Positions 12,698 through 27,309 of a stretch of DNA of 64,000 nt are shown in pieces (position 1 is the stretch's first letter; each line of letters opens with the position of its first letter). The stretch spans positions 33,935,007 through 33,999,006 of the forward strand of contig CM067086.1 of assembly GCA_034008185.1 (NCBI GenBank), given 5' to 3'. The notes below the pieces were generated by a model. The model had not been told where the DNA came from. It worked only from the letters and a program-made list of their open reading frames with translations, and searched no databases. The DNA is from Gorsachius magnificus. Taxonomy: Eukaryota; Chordata; Aves; Pelecaniformes; Ardeidae. The translations under genes were made by a program, and so were the position numbers.

Positions 12698-14638
12698 CTG
12701 TTTAAGGGGAAGGAAATTATATTAACTTCCTCTTGTGACCAACCACTCCAAAAAACCATCAATCGATGAACCCCTGTTATGGCCACAGAATGAAGAGAAA
12801 ATGGTGCCCAAATAGCAGCTAGGTATTTTTGTCAGTACTCAGGAACAAAGGTTTCTTTTCCCTCATTCTTATAAAATAAGTGCTACCAAACTGAAGAAGC
12901 CTCTCAGTTTTACGAATCAGAGAGGTTTAGGAAAACAAAGCAATGAGCAATGACGAAATCCCTGGCACATTCTAGAAAGAAATAACATCATTTAATTACA
13001 GTTTCTTTCTTCAGAGGACCTTCTGAAGGAGGCAAGAGATTAAAAATAATAATAATAAAAAAACCCCACGGTTTTGAGGAGACAGACAAAGCAGAGAAGT
13101 CATGAAGAATGCAAACACGTAACTTCTATTCACAACGTTAGGCCATGCCACACAAGGAAAGAAGGGAAGGAGACATGCATGATTATCTGAACAAACAGGT
13201 AAAACAGTTTCTAGAATGTCAGACTAAAAAGGCATATCTCAAAAGTGGATTAGAAGAGTAGAAAGGAAATGTCTTAATATCAAAAAGCTTCCATGGGATG
13301 TGGAGAGAAACACACGTGGGCAGCTATCTTTTTCTTTGGCAGATGTTCTCAAACATCAAGATACAAATGAAGTATTTGAAGTGTTCTGTGCAAAACCTGT
13401 TGAAGACAAATTTCTGGGAAAAAAAAGTAGATAAAACCATTCATTTGTAATTTATTTATTATAGCTTCTTTCTGTTCTGCTTCAAAATCACTTCTTTCTG
13501 ATAAAAAGCCCTCAGATCCAGCATGCTTAGTTATGTGGAACACATGTCCTTGAAATAATCACTAAATAGCCAGAGCTTGCAAGACAAGCATGTTCAGCAA
13601 CTGCCCATACTTGTGTCCAACAGGAAAGAACAGGTTATATGTATATATATATTTTATTTTTTTTCCCATTTACAGTTTAGAGATGGTTTACCTTTGGTGG
13701 GCAGCAGACCTGCTGCTTTAGGACATTTTCTGAAGAAAAAAGGGAGAAGACTGGAAGTGCTGTTTTAATATAGACAAACAAGATTTGGCACACACTGTGA
13801 GGTTCTTACACACCAAAAATGTTCTCAGGATTCACCATCACTAATGAATTAGTGGACATTATTCTACAGTGGAGGTTTTCAAATTGAAAGAATGATCTCA
13901 AGAGAGACTTGACTTGCCTATATTTCAGACCTAAGAGGGAGACAAAGCACCATATACATATATAAATGTATACATATACAAAAATCCTTAAAAAAAAGGA
14001 AGAATATGGAGTTCCCAAGCTGACTTTACCCACTGTAGGATGTGAGAAGCAGGGTTTATTATTAAAATATGATTCAATGACCCAGGGGATATTCTGTATA
14101 AGATATGTCATGTATGCTTGGAAATTCAGAGCAGAAACACTAATCTCTACTAATATTCGCTGAGCCTGGTTCACATCCCTGTTGTGTGATTTCTAGTAGC
14201 ATTGCCATTAAAAAATTAGTCATGTCCCTGGAACAGTTTGCAGATTGTGAATACTAATTTACTATATGTAATTACAGTTTTGCCCGTGTTAGTCAAGATG
14301 TAACACCAGGCATTGGAAAATGATCCTGGAATAGATAGCTTTACTTGTAAAGATCTCTGGAATTAAAAAGATCCACTGTGAATATCACGTAAGAGAAAGC
14401 ATCTGTAAAAACTGTAGTTACTTCAGGAAAAAAAAGTCAATCTGAACAAGCCGGATTGTAGCAAAGGCTGCTCTGGACTCTAAACAGATCCCTTGAGAGT
14501 CTGGCATCCAACAACCACTCCTGTCTCTGCTCCTGCCTTAAAAAAATGTCCAAAGTAATGCTCTACAGAATAGAAGTCCATTTCTATCCTTGCCAACCAC
14601 TTCAATGAATGAAAAAGCAAAATATCTGGACTGGTTAC

Positions 14639-14639
<1 letters not shown>

Positions 14640-14666
<27 letters not shown>
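14640..14666. repeat. T27 homopolymer
   Basis: Twenty-seven consecutive T. On the GPHN sense strand this is an A-run. No target-site duplication or retrosequence body was recognised beside it. Confidence 0.9.
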
Positions 14667-14671
<5 letters not shown>

Positions 14672-16315
14672 GAGAAACAGAGAACTAGACCTAAGGGAGT
14701 CTGTGTGCTGCAGAAGGCAAGTCTGGGAATTGCAACATTTTAAGAACAGTACAAGAGACAGAAGCAGAATATAGGAAAAATAAAGATGGCAGAAACATGA
14801 CAAAAATAAAAATTTGATGTGGGGGGAACCTTATTCAAAATTATTTACAACATGAAGGCAAATGCATTTGTAACTGCAGATCATCCTATTATATACTATT
14901 AAAAATAAGACTTTATCAGGAGGAAATCAGCTTGCCTTACCACCAAGCATTCAGGTTTTTAAAGAATAATTTCCACAAGTGTCATTAAATACATATTCAG
15001 TATAACAAGCTCATTTAACAGCTGATTTAAGTACTCTATTACAGCAAACTCCCTGAAAATAATTCTTTTCTTTCATTTAGCAAAATAGAAACTAAAATTC
15101 TCTCAAAGTCTGTCCCCTTGAGGGCTACCTATATGGCTGCCTTTTGAAAGAACTTCTCAACTCAACAAGTAGATATTTTACTTTTCTCACAAAAAAAAAG
15201 TTATACAGGTATCACCAGTGGGATTTAAGCAGTAAAGTATACTAAGGAAGGCAAAATTCAACATAAATTCTATGTTAAGAAAAAAGGACTATTGCAACTA
15301 CTGACGACTGGAGAGTTACGTTTAAATAACCCCTCTGCTGGAAAGTATATCAAAGGACTTGCGTTGTTAGTATTGTTTTTGAAAGACAGTGCATTTTTAG
15401 CATTCTTAATTTCTTCCATGTAGTATATATTCTGGCCATGTAAATACCAAGCCTCCTAGGGACACAGCCAATTTCTGGCTGGGCAGATATCCTTTTTATC
15501 TATCTGAAAAATATCAATTCCTCTGAGACTTCCTTGTCCATTGCTGGCAGACAGCACAAAATAAATAGAAGAGCTTCAGTTTGGTCCAATGAAAGTTTCC
15601 AGTGCTCTCACATCCAAAGCATGCTTGTTCTATGGGTGCTTCAGGCAAGGACAGGTAGTAGGGAATATTCATAACAGGAACACGAAGTCCACTTTTGAAA
15701 ACAAAGATCTAGCTGCCCACTGTTATGTTGTAGAAAGACAATTCCATAGTAAGTATTCCAGGTTTTTTTAAAGAATAAATAACCGTGATGTGTAAGGGGA
15801 GAGTTCATGTTTTTAAGATCACATATTTCCATTCTCAGAAAGATTGACTGCTGAAGCCACTGATCCTAAAATAAGATCCAACAGTCAAATGCAGAGTATT
15901 TAGGTTTTATTAACAGGCATTAATACATTGCCACTTAAAGCTGAAACTTCCTCTTTAATTGACTTTTCTCAAATACCATGTTTTAAAGTCTAATAATTAC
16001 TAATAAGTACTATTCAGCTCGAACAATAAGTTCAGATTTCTCCCAGTTAGCAGAGTTAAAATCATGCCCATGACTGACTAGACATGCAAACGTAAAAAGC
16101 TGCTTGAAACATGCTTTCCAAGCCCCACACATTGAGTATATGGTTTATTTCTGAATCCTTTTTACTTTGTTACATCTTGTTTAATTATAGACAAGCAAAA
16201 TAAAAACTCTATGCCAATTAATATATATTAACAAAGCATATGCTAAAAACATTCTGACCTCTGCTCTTCACATCCATTTGAAATCTGCTTGTCCCTATAG
16301 CTAGGGATAGGATGC

Positions 16316-16344
16316 GCTTGCTCTCTCTTGCAGAGAGAGAGAGA
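16316..16344. repeat. CT/GA inverted repeat (hairpin-forming)
   Basis: A CTCTCTC arm and a GAGAGAG arm are separated by a short TTGCA loop, so the sequence could fold into a stem of seven or more pairs. It is probably an oddly decayed microsatellite. Confidence 0.6.
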
Positions 16345-16479
16345 ATAAAAGCATCACTCAGTGACCAGAATCAGGAAGGGAGTCAGGAAGACTTTTGTTT
16401 TGCTGAACATAGATGATGACAAGAAAAGATTCTACAGGTCTTGTTAGTGCAAAAGGAAGTTCAGCAAAACAAAAATCTT

Positions 16480-17795
16480 CTGGTGGATGGGTAAAGACAA
16501 CCCAGTGACAGATGATGTAGAAAAGACTGAAACACTATGCCTTTTTTACCCTGTTCCACACAGGCAAAGCTTGCTCCCAGATGACTGCAGGTACCAACAC
16601 TGTTTGGGAAAGAGTGAGGAAACCAACAGTATGGGACCAACAGTTTAGGAATACTTAGTGAAACTGTATTCAAACCCTTGGGGCTAGATGGCATTCACCT
16701 AAGGGAGCTGAAACGGTTAGCCAGCCAGTGTGATTATGAGATTGCTATCAGCTATCAAAAATTCTAGCAGTTGAGGGTGTTAGAGGGGTCCTAAAGATTA
16801 GAAAAAGGCTAAGCCCCAAGAAAGGCAAAGACAAGGGACCCATGGAACAACAGGCCAGACAACCTGAAATAGAAAGTACCAGAGAAGACCATGGAGCAGG
16901 TCATCCTAGAGTCCATTTCCAAACACATGATGGACAAGAAAGTCACTAGAAACAGCCAACATGGTTTTACCGAGGACAGATTACACTTGACCAACCTGAC
17001 TGCCTACTTTAATGACATGACTGCTTAGATAGCTAAGGGGAAAGCTATGGATTTAGTGTAACCAGATTTTAGCAATGTTTTTAGCACCATCTTCCACAGC
17101 ATTGTCTGGAAGCCAAGAAGTGCAGGCTAGACGAATGAACAGGCAGACTGAAAATTAGTCAGATCGCCTAGATCAAAAAGTAACAATAAATGACTCAACA
17201 TTTACTTAGCAGCTTGTAAAGACCAGAATACCAAAGGGGTCAATATTGGGGCCCAGATGGTTGGGGGGGAGGGGTGGGGGGTGTTGTCTTGTTTGTTATT
17301 TTTTAAAAATCAGCAGCCTGAATGATGACAGAGCCTACAATCCAGGTAATTTGTGGAGGGCATTAAATTAGAGGGAGTAGCTGAGAGAATGAATGTCAGA
17401 GATTCAACCCAGAGACCTTGAGAAACTGGAGGAGTGGGCAAAATTAGAAGGGTGCCCAGCAGCAGTCGTGACCCCGCACCTGGAACAGTGTGTTCTGTTT
17501 TGGATCCCCTAGCTTAACAGCAATATTGAAAAATTAGAGAGGGTCCAGTAGAGAACACCAAGGTGGTCAGGAGCCTGGAACACACGCACAAAGAGGACAG
17601 ACTGAGGGAGATGAGCTTATTCAGCCTGGCAAAGAGGAAGCTAGATGTTACCTAACAGCAACTTACAACTATCCAAAATGGAATTACAAATTTGATGAGG
17701 CAATGGCAATAAAAGTGTGGCTTGGCAGTTCAGATTGAACATAAGACCTCCGGAGGTTCCATTCAAATAATTTCTATGATTCCACAGGACAGCTC
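16480..17795 (+). mobile_element. Ancient, heavily decayed CR1 LINE
   Basis: No open frame survives, but conceptual translation of the plus strand shows ordered CR1 ORF2 blocks: a DVEKTETLC segment near 16520, a GFTEDR-LTNLTAYF segment near 16960, a GKAMDLV-PDFSNVFS segment (the FSKAFDTV block) near 17040, and the QGSILGP-equivalent near 17225. The 3' end near 17780 reads TTTCTATGATTCC, a decayed CR1 tail. Stops and indels occur throughout. A G-rich insertion sits at 17261-17281. The divergence makes it the oldest CR1 in the window. The 5' limit is approximate. Confidence 0.82.
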
Positions 17796-20700
17796 ATTGT
17801 TCTACAAAATGTAGAGACAATGACAACTCATTTTTTAAGGTAGGCAAGATTTTCCCTTCTACAGATGTATACTGGTGTATAAGTTGCTTAAAAAATGCAC
17901 CCATTCTTAAAGAACTCAGTCATGCTAGGTAAACATATTAACAAGACTTGAGCTCAGGAGACTTCAGAGAGATTTTTTTTAAAAGCCAAGAAGCATTTTT
18001 GTTACTGTTCCCTTGTTAAGAGTCATTATATGGTATTTAGTTAGACTTCCAAGTCCGAGATCTGTAAGAAGCACGAGTGTTTAGTGTTACAGCATAAACA
18101 AATTCCACTGAGACCTTTCCGTAACCACTGACCTTAAAATGAGTTTTAAACATGCAAAGCCATGTTGCAGCAAAAAAATAACTTCATTAACAACACAGAG
18201 GAGGGACTCAGCACATCTAGACAGGCTTTTCCATAATTTATAGCAATCAACTGTTATTACTAATGGTTTTTAGAAGAACTTGCTTACAGTCCAATCACCA
18301 GCGAGTATTGCATCAACTGGTCAGAGGGACAATAATCAAGAAGTTTGAGCAAAAATTTTTTTGAGAAAAAAAATAGGTTTTCAGCACTATTGCATTCCTG
18401 GAGCAACAGAAATGTTCTTGCCCTGAAAAGCTACTGAAAACAGCATGCAGTTCTACCTTCAATAACTCGAAGAAAGCTGAAGGAATAAAGTAACAGAAAC
18501 GTACAACTGTCATCTGTTCTTTCTTACAGACAGTATTACACCTTCGTGTCTTGTCAACTTCAGTCCGTTTCGATAATATTTCATATTATATACAAAGGCA
18601 TTGCAAAACGCCTACATACTTATACATTTTTTTTCCAAAAATTGCCACTTAAAAAAATTTAAAAAAGGTCAAAGACATGCTTAGCATTGTAAGAAAAAGT
18701 TTTACATTTCACACATGCACATCTCTCAAAACTTTTTGATCCCACCTCTCAGACTAACTGTAAAGTTCTAAGCTGAAAATGAGCAGAACAATGGGTTGCA
18801 TTTTTTTAAACCAATGCCCTTCATTCATCTGCAGAACACAGACCCTAAAATAAGTCTCACAAAAAGCACCACAAGCAAGTTAGTGTCCCAGCTGTCTTTC
18901 ATGAACATGTTTTTGAGGTGAAGAAAGCATAGCTGATTCTCTGACTGTATATACTCTAGACCTGTTTTGTGTATTAAAGATCTCTATGGCAGCACTACCT
19001 CACACTGGCAACAAAAAAAAAATTTAAAAAAAAAATCAAAATAGACCCAAACCTTTAAAATAGACTATAAAGCAAAATAAACTCAGTTTGTTCAGTCCGT
19101 CTCTTGCATAGAAGTGTAAGCTGCAACTCTTCTTGAAAAACATCAGCTCCCTTTCACAAAACTACCTGTACCCTGCCAAATCTATGATGGCAAAATTTCT
19201 TACAGAGTAAGAACCAGACTGACTTTGTTATCTCTGAAGGGAAAACCATGCCTTGACAAGTAATCTGACTTGATGGGATGCTGGAGAGCGATGTGCAAGA
19301 AAAAAAAAAAAGCCAGAGTTTTTTTGATAAAATGTTTATTTTGAAAATACTTAAATCTGTTGCCCATTGAATAATTTACATCTACCTTAAGAATTTTTTT
19401 CCTATGCCTAGAGACCAAACTGTAACAGAATGATGGTTATATACAGCATGGGAAGCTTACACTGCCAAAAATCTGGCCAAGACTGGAAGCAGGGGAATGG
19501 GCATCAAGAATAGTGCCAAGCCTTCTATCCATCTATTACTAAACTGGCAAGAATTTCTACTACTTGATGAAAATAAAACTGAACTCTTCCACTTCCTTGC
19601 CAAAATTAGGGTGAAGTCTGTAGCAGAAGGCAAGAAGCCAGTGCTTACAGATGGCCAACGTGCTGTGAAACCCTGTTCTGGTTAAGATTTGCATTTTCCT
19701 ACACAGTCCTATGAAAGAATGATGCTACAGATGGACTGCATGAGACAAGGTCTACCCTAGAGTTCTGAAATGCACAGCTAAAACAAATATAGCAGTCCAG
19801 GTTATTATTTATTTACAGGCATTTCAGACCACATGAAACCTATAATGGGTCTGAGATTGCTGAATACACACTATGCACACACCAGCCTACAACACAGGTC
19901 TTTTGCCAGATCCAACTGAGTCAAATGCCATATCAGCATTTCACACCTAGGCTAGTTATGGCACAGATTCTGTCTTCATCTCTAGAGGCAAAAGAACGTG
20001 TGGGAGATGCAGGTGATACTTTTTGCATCCACCATTGTCATTGTCCATCTTCACACTGACTGTACTTTTTTTCCCCTCACCTTTATTGAAAAGAGTTTCA
20101 GATTAGAATCAAATCTTTCATTTGTGAAACACAGTTCCCAGGTTCGATTTCTCTAGCTGCTCTGCAGCCAGGAATATTGCCTGTTTGCTACTCCTGAATT
20201 TTGACCCGGATAGATGACTCTGGTTCTAAAAACACACTTCTAATTTGCAAAGGCTACTGAATATAAATTATATCAATACCAATCAGAAACCAGTAGTACA
20301 GTGTAAGACAGCTTACAGAGTAACACTCTATGAGAAATTAGCATACTAAGTAAGTAAGACTGAATAGTTTACAAGTTCCTCATCTTAAAATATTTCACTG
20401 TTGAAATATTTTCAGACCTGTACATAGCTTTCAGTATCTTTTAAAACATCCACAAAATCTTAGTATAAGTGATTTGCAGCTAAAGTTACATATCTATATT
20501 TGTACCGAATTCAGAATATGCACATCTGTTATAATCTGAAACTAAAGGGTTTTTTGCCATTTAAGGTGCAAAGATACTAGCTGTTAGATCTGTAGGTCCT
20601 GCAACGCAACAGACCTACATGTTCCGACCACTGACAATTACACAGATAAACATGTGCTGTTGCTTCGTGCTCTGCCATGTTCACTTGTTGCCTCACCACT

Positions 20701-23700
20701 TAAAAGTGCAATCCTGTGAAGACTTAACATATTCATTTCCCCTGAAAGCACCAACCTGTTTAATTGAAGTTAATAGGAAAATTTACAACACAATGTTAAA
20801 TATGTGTAAGTACTAAGTCTTCACAAAGCTTTTCCACTCCTAAATTTAGAAACATTTAAGCAGTATTTTTTTCTGGTGCAAATAGAGTTATAACAGTATT
20901 TAAGCATTTTTAAAACAAATTAGACAGTGATAGTGCTTCCTGATTCTAAATATGACTTGTATTGCAATAGCAGTTGGTGGTCCTAAGTTAGATTAGGATT
21001 TGTAATCTAAAAAAAACCAAAAAGTCATAGACAGGCAATCAAGTAAAAAGGGTTGTATTACATAAATAAGACTGGATAAAGAGTGTGATGGTTTGTATTA
21101 ATATTAATTCCAATTTGGGGACAGCAACAGTTGGTGTTTATTACGAGAATCTTCTACAAGGAGCTTAGAAAGCAGCATAACAACACTCACCATTCAGTTC
21201 CTCCCAAGTTCTTGCATTCTATTTCTGTCTTTGGCACATAGTATGCAGCCGATTCTTACACAGAAGTATGTCCAGTGATTCAGACAATCCTAGGAAAGTA
21301 AACCACATCCACAACCAAAGACAAAAAGAGTCAAACTGGTTTTAACCTAATCTGTAAGAAAATTCCTTCCTGACCCGCAATCAATAACCCTGAGCTTAAA
21401 ACTATGTCTACCAGTAGGGCCACAGAGCTTTTGGAATCATTAACAACAATGGGAAACTCTCAGTTTTAGTGGCAATCAATATCAAATGTATTTTACAAAG
21501 AAAGTATTTTTCAAGATCTCAAAAAGAAACCAGCAGAACCCCTAAATTTTTGCCATTTGCTGATTTCTTTTTTTTATACCCTGTGCTAATTTCTATAAAA
21601 TTATGTGAAAATACAAAAGGTACATGCAACCTTGCTTCTCAAAGTGGTAAGCAAAGTCTTTTGATACCTACTGAAAAAAACTACTTGATCACTACTACAG
21701 ACTGTTACTACATAGACTAAAAGTATAAATTTTATCTGAGTATGGGTTAACTTTGAAACCATTATATGTGTAATTAAAACTACCAACTCATAATTTCATT
21801 TATGCCTCCTACTACTTGCAATATGAGGAGCAGTAAGTAGTCCAGAAGCTGTTTTGTATTCTCTTACGTTAACCATGACAGCTTGCAGAGCAGATCCCTA
21901 CACATGCCTCTACAAAGAAGTCTGACAATTTATTCCTACACTTTTCTAATTATTAACCAACTATTAAAAAGTGGAAGGACTTTGTTTCTTACTGCAGGAC
22001 AGTTTAATTTCTTTAAGAGTCTTTTGAAGCATTTTGAAATGCATATTTATCATATCATACCATTCATACTGAAGGCATACTGAGACATTTCAAAAAACCT
22101 CCAGCAGACTCAACAGAACTAACCTCAGGAAAAACTGTTTCAACTCTTCCCCAATATACTAGTAGATATGCTAAAAACACAGTAGTCTCTGCTACTGCTT
22201 CTGAAGCGTGCTCAATGCAGAATTCAGATTTCCTGGTCTGAAGTTGCTAGAATGACCACAAGTATTCCCTTAAAAAAACAACCAAACACCACTCCCTTTC
22301 ACAGTTCTGTTACTTCAGAGTTTGACTTCTGCTAAAAACCTTCGATGTGAGAGTCGCACCATGTTTAAAAACAAAACCAAACAAAAAACCTCCACACTTC
22401 AGCATGGTAAGCTCCCTCATCCTCTCTGTACAGAGCACTAGTGCAAAGAATGCATTTAACTTTCACACGGCGGTTTTATTTTCCTCAACTGCTCCTTTTA
22501 TGTCTTAATCATCTACTGGCCCCAACACTCTGATAAGCTTTCTGCTCCCTGATATATATCAACGATGGTTATTATTAGGCATTACGCCTTTAGCAAGTTG
22601 ATTCTCAATGGTCTTTTTTGGGCTTGCCTTATTTAGCTTTGCATTTGCCTTGACAGCATCTCTGATCTATTTTCCTCTTTTGCATTACATCTTTTTATTA
22701 CTAACAACTTCCTTTCTCCTGAAGTTTCAACATGTCAGCTTTTATGTGTCTTCTGATACTGTACCAATACCTGAGGAAACAAAAGAGTACTTTGTAGTTC
22801 TTCGAAGTGGCTCATATGATGGCTACTTACCAGTTCCATAGTGGGGGAAACACAGGACCACTCCACACCTTCACAGCTGGGTTTCCACAGAATGGAAATA
22901 AAGGTACGCAGGCTGAATGGAAGGTGCAAGATACTGCAACAGTCTTCTGATCTAGACAAAACTGAGACTAATACACTGCACCATTCAAAGTAGCTAGAGG
23001 TCAACTAATTGAAGCCTTTTCATTTGCAGCATGTTCCAGTTTGGAGTCTAATACAATGACTTTAAACAGAATTGCACAGCATCACAAACCATTCAGCTGC
23101 TCTTCCTGACTTCCCTTCAGGTAGTTGCCTCACTTTTATATACTCTCACTCTGATTTTTTTGTGGGTTTTTTTTTCTCCTTTTATGCAAGCTGAACTTGG
23201 CTACACTATGGTAAAAATTACGGAGTACATCTCCTGTAGCTAGCAGATCCTAAGTGAAAAGTTGTTTCTCCTCCTACAGTTTGTCAAACTCCTTTTTCCT
23301 AGAAGTACTCGCTATAGCATCTAGAATTTTGGTCTTTGCATTCTGCACCAATGTAATCTTAACTCATATTGTATGGGAGTGATCTAATTTCCTTTCACAA
23401 CTGCTTTTTCTGCATTTTTGCCCCAAGATTAATTGCAGTGGGTGGGGAAGAGGATGCGAGTGAAACAGCACGTTATTGCTGAGGTTGGGTGAGGGAGAGA
23501 ATAATGGATGTGAGCATGGGAGTGACTGGGAGAAGGTATTACGGTACAGTAAGAAAGAAGAAAAGCAAGATAAAAGCCAGATGTTGATGTAACTTGAATA
23601 AAGTAGATAACATTATCCCTCCTGTTTAATGTTCTGAGACTTCTATGACACTTTTTAGAATACGTAGCATTTTTTTAGAACACAGTTTACAGAGAATATG

Positions 23701-26700
23701 GCATTATGAATTGCATAAGCAGCTCTGACACCTGCCAGCTACCATTACCTAATTTTTGACCATGGACATTGTATGGCAAATGAATTTTAAGAGTGTTAGT
23801 TACAAAAATAAAATCTACATGTTTGTCATAGTAACAAGAACACTAAGTTAAGAAAGTCAGACAAACCTTGAGTCACTATTTTGTCTTTAAGTTTTTAAAG
23901 TATAACATATTGGGAGGGAAAAAGTGCCAGTTCCACATTTAGGCAACTTCAAGAAAAACTCATGAATAACTAATTTTGCAAGGAGAGGCAAGAGCTGGAA
24001 CACACAGAGAAATCCTGTATTTGCTCATTAAGTTTTCTTAAAATAATAAGAGCACGCAACCCCAGAGTGTGGTATACAATCCTTTACTGCAAAACCATAG
24101 ACCAAACCTGACATTTAGTTTTGGAGAAAAAAAAGTTTAACTCCTTACTTTCAGCTGTCTTGTGCTTCAGTACCAAATAAAAATTTTTAATAGGAACCTT
24201 TTTTTGTTGTTAAAATTAAATCTCACTTGTGCAGAGACCTAGTTGCCTCTTGCTTCATAGTGCAATGTCTCTTCATTTACAACCCATTTTCATTTCTCAT
24301 TGTATACTGCAAACCGATGAAATGCATTCAGTCTCAGTCGCATATTATTTGACAGCACAGTATCCTGCAACTCAGTGTCCCATTCCAAAACACTCCCTGA
24401 CAGAATGTGCCACAGAGATCAAGAGCTTAGTAGGACTGAAAAGGACAAGCCTTGAATAAAGGGAGCAATACTATATCAAATATTGCACACACACACACAC
24501 ACTTACACCCTTGTACCAATTTACTGTACTTCAGAAGAATACTTTCCCTGAAGGTGAAATGGCAGTAACTTTTGTACTGGCCACTGTCAACAAATAAATT
24601 ATAAAAAAATATGTATATAGCTTACATGATGTCCTAACAAGAAGCAACAAGGAAAAGACGACACACAAAAAATAGGTATTTATATCACCTGTGTTTCTAC
24701 ATTCAGTCCTGTTCATTAACTGAACAGAATTTTTATGAGTGATGGAACTAATAGAGTGTCATTTCCAGGTATCCTTACTGGAATTTGCTGCTGCCTGAGA
24801 AGGGATCAATTCACACAGAAGTCTTTTCCTTGTGGGCATTTTTTCTACCAAGCAAGACGTTTTATAAGTACCTAAAATATTCGATACTGCTATCCCTCTA
24901 TCAAGTTAGATTGAAAATAACCAAAAAGCTCAAAAATGAGGTGACAGTTCCTGGTTGCATAAGACTCTCTGCCATAGGAAACACAAGCTGAAAAAGGGAA
25001 GACGTGCTGCTAAGTAGACATATAGCAAGATTTTATTTTTTAAAAATATGCATAAATATATACATTTGAGGCCTCCTAATTGATTAAAGCATTACCTTTG
25101 AAACACCAGAAAATTATTTTATGGCCATACATATTTGTGCAGTTTCATCAAAACAAAAACTTTCAATGCAATGCCACATATAATAGAAACAATATGTTTG
25201 TAGAAGTTTTTATACAATATATATGCTGAAGGATTTCATAACTACTTCCCGGTTAAACCCTATAGGAAAAAAGCATAAATACAATTTCAGGTTTCTTGTT
25301 TGTGTTTTAATAACAAGTTAAACTATGCAAAAAAGGGAAAAATAAAAATACTAAGTAACTAACCCTAATGCCTATTACAACATGGTATTACACCATATGG
25401 ATTCCAATCTCAGACAGTATGGTAATTATATTTTCCTACTGAACACAGAGAAAGGAAAAAATAAATGTTTCCCACCCCTGGATATTAGTTTTATTTTTCT
25501 AGTTTAAGTAGAAAAATAGAAAATGTGTCACATGCACATTAAACCACACCAGAACCACTGGACGAGATTACTTATATTATACACTTTACAAATGGCAAGC
25601 TAGAAAATAGGAAATTTATCCTACTTGTGGAAATGGAACTAACCAGTTGCACACTCAAATTCTTTTCAAATGAAAAGTGAGGCTTTTCAGAAGTCAATAT
25701 TCTCTTTCACATTAGAAAACTGTAAATAGAACAACATTGACTTATCACCACTTGATATTAGTAGAGAAATACAATGCTGGAAGACACTCGTGTTCTTCAT
25801 ACAACTTAATGAGCCAGTATTTGCATTTTAACCCCTCAGGTGAGTCCCAATCCAGAAGATAGCCAGTATAAAAAAAAAAAGCCACTGATTTTTTTCCCCC
25901 TATTATGCAATTACATATTTCAAACAAAAATATAATGGATTCAAAATAAATTAGTACACGAGAAATTCTCATAACATAAGGCCGGTCAACTACCTTTGCA
26001 GTATATAACATGAACAAAGCCAAGTTTGGGATTTGTATGACTGAACTAAAAGAAACCTCTCACGCTGCCTCATTAAGGAGCTGAACCAAACTAAAAAAGA
26101 TACTAATTTAATTTCAAATTTCTTAATCTCACAAAATCTTTTGCTATAAGGATGTCTCTAAGTATGCACAACACATACACAGGACTTTTGTCACACTGTA
26201 GGCTAATTCCAAAAGAATAAAAAGCAGAAAAGTCATAAAGAATTGCAAATACCAACACCTCTATGTCATGAGTGCTTGTTCCTCAATGTTTCAAACACAT
26301 TCTAAGAACAAACATTCTTTTTTTAACAAGTTTAAAGAGTATCTGAAGTTCAGGAAACTTAGGCGTTGTGTCAAGTGGAAGGGAAAGGAGAAGAGAAGAA
26401 AAATTCCCTACAAAGAACCATACATAACCCATAAAAAACCTGGGAGTGGATAGAGACAAAAGCAAGTTTTTGCCCCCATCTGTTATTTCAGGAGGCTGCA
26501 CACAGCTATGCAAATAGAAACCTTTTGGGACACTCTGTATCTCCACTAGGGGCTCTGCAAGTACAGCTATGCCAGCCAGCCAATTTGCTTTTTATCAATC
26601 CACTTTCTTTTTGAGAAGAACAGATCATCTATTACTTTACAGTAGAGAACTTCATGTGATTTTACTAATTATAAAGAAAAAATTCATAAAAAAACCAAAG

Positions 26701-27122
26701 ACCACCACAGAAAATGCTGATAAATTACATTATCAAGACTGAATTCCCAGCATCCCAAGTCTTGAAAGCTAGAAGCTAAGCAAAACATGTCAGAAAAAAA
26801 ACCTTAACATAGCTATGGAGATATGTTAACTCATACTGACCTGTTGTTGATTTATATTTTTTTCTAACATATCAGCAAAGTAGCCTATACTGAAACAAGA
26901 CGACAGCTGATTTAACATTTCTGAAGGGCTGAGCAATTTCAAAAAACACATTAGAACACTCTTCTAAACAAATTATAAATACCTTTAATTAAAAATGAAA
27001 CAGTTCTGGAATATTGCACTACATGATTTCTAATGCCAACAGGACACATTTTAACTGACTGAAACTAAAAAGCGTTAATGTAATATGAAATTTACCTCCA
27101 GGATTTTTAAGCTTTACATCTC
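17796..27122. other. AT-rich intronic DNA, 9.3 kb, nothing recognised
   Basis: I see no exon, RNA gene or classifiable transposon. Present are A-rich tracts near 19011-19037, a (CA)n repeat at 24486-24502, a T-rich stretch near 23157-23177 and small chance frames, some hydrophobic (for example 22608-22841). None carries a recognisable motif. Confidence 0.55.
24486..24502. repeat. (CA)n microsatellite
   Basis: About eight and a half uninterrupted CA units. Confidence 0.85.
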
Positions 27123-27300
27123 TGTTTTGGTTTAACCTGGCAGGCAGCTAAACATCACACAGCCGTTTGCTCACTCTCCCCACCCCCCCAGTGGGATGGG
27201 GGAGAGAACTGGGTGAAAAAAAAAAAAAACAACACAAAACCATGGGTTGAGATGAAGACAGTTTAATAACACAGCAGAGGTTAATAATAATAATACAAAC
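27123..27300 (-). repeat. 3' LTR of the provirus, truncated to its last ~178 bases
   Basis: Shares the AGTTTAATAA, GGTTGAGAT, GTGGGATGGGGGAGAGAA and GGCAGGCAGC blocks with the 5' LTR end. The U3 part, with promoter elements, is missing. In the first 40 aligned bases I count 8 mismatches, and it carries about 20 bases (CTCACTCTCCCCACC region) that the 5' LTR lacks. Confidence 0.85.
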
Positions 27301-27309
27301 CAAGTGATG

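Larger units (their letters stand above)
11796..16479. other. AT-rich intronic DNA with homopolymers and a candidate cryptic exon
   Basis: No gene recognised. It holds a T27 tract at 14640-14666, TA-rich stretches near 13637 and 13952-13980, and a CT/GA inverted repeat at 16316-16344. A minus-strand acceptor/donor pair at 12697/12669 is discussed as a finding. Confidence 0.55.

Noticed and set aside
14480..14803. 107-codon minus-strand frame with a poly-lysine stretch
   Set aside because: The lysines come from the T27 homopolymer. No protein character otherwise.
20130..20150. GGTTCGATTT resembling a tRNA B box
   Set aside because: No A box at the right distance and no cloverleaf arms could be traced.
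22608..22841. Hydrophobic 77-codon plus-strand frame
   Set aside because: T-rich DNA naturally encodes Phe/Leu. There is no conserved motif, and it is antisense to GPHN transcription.
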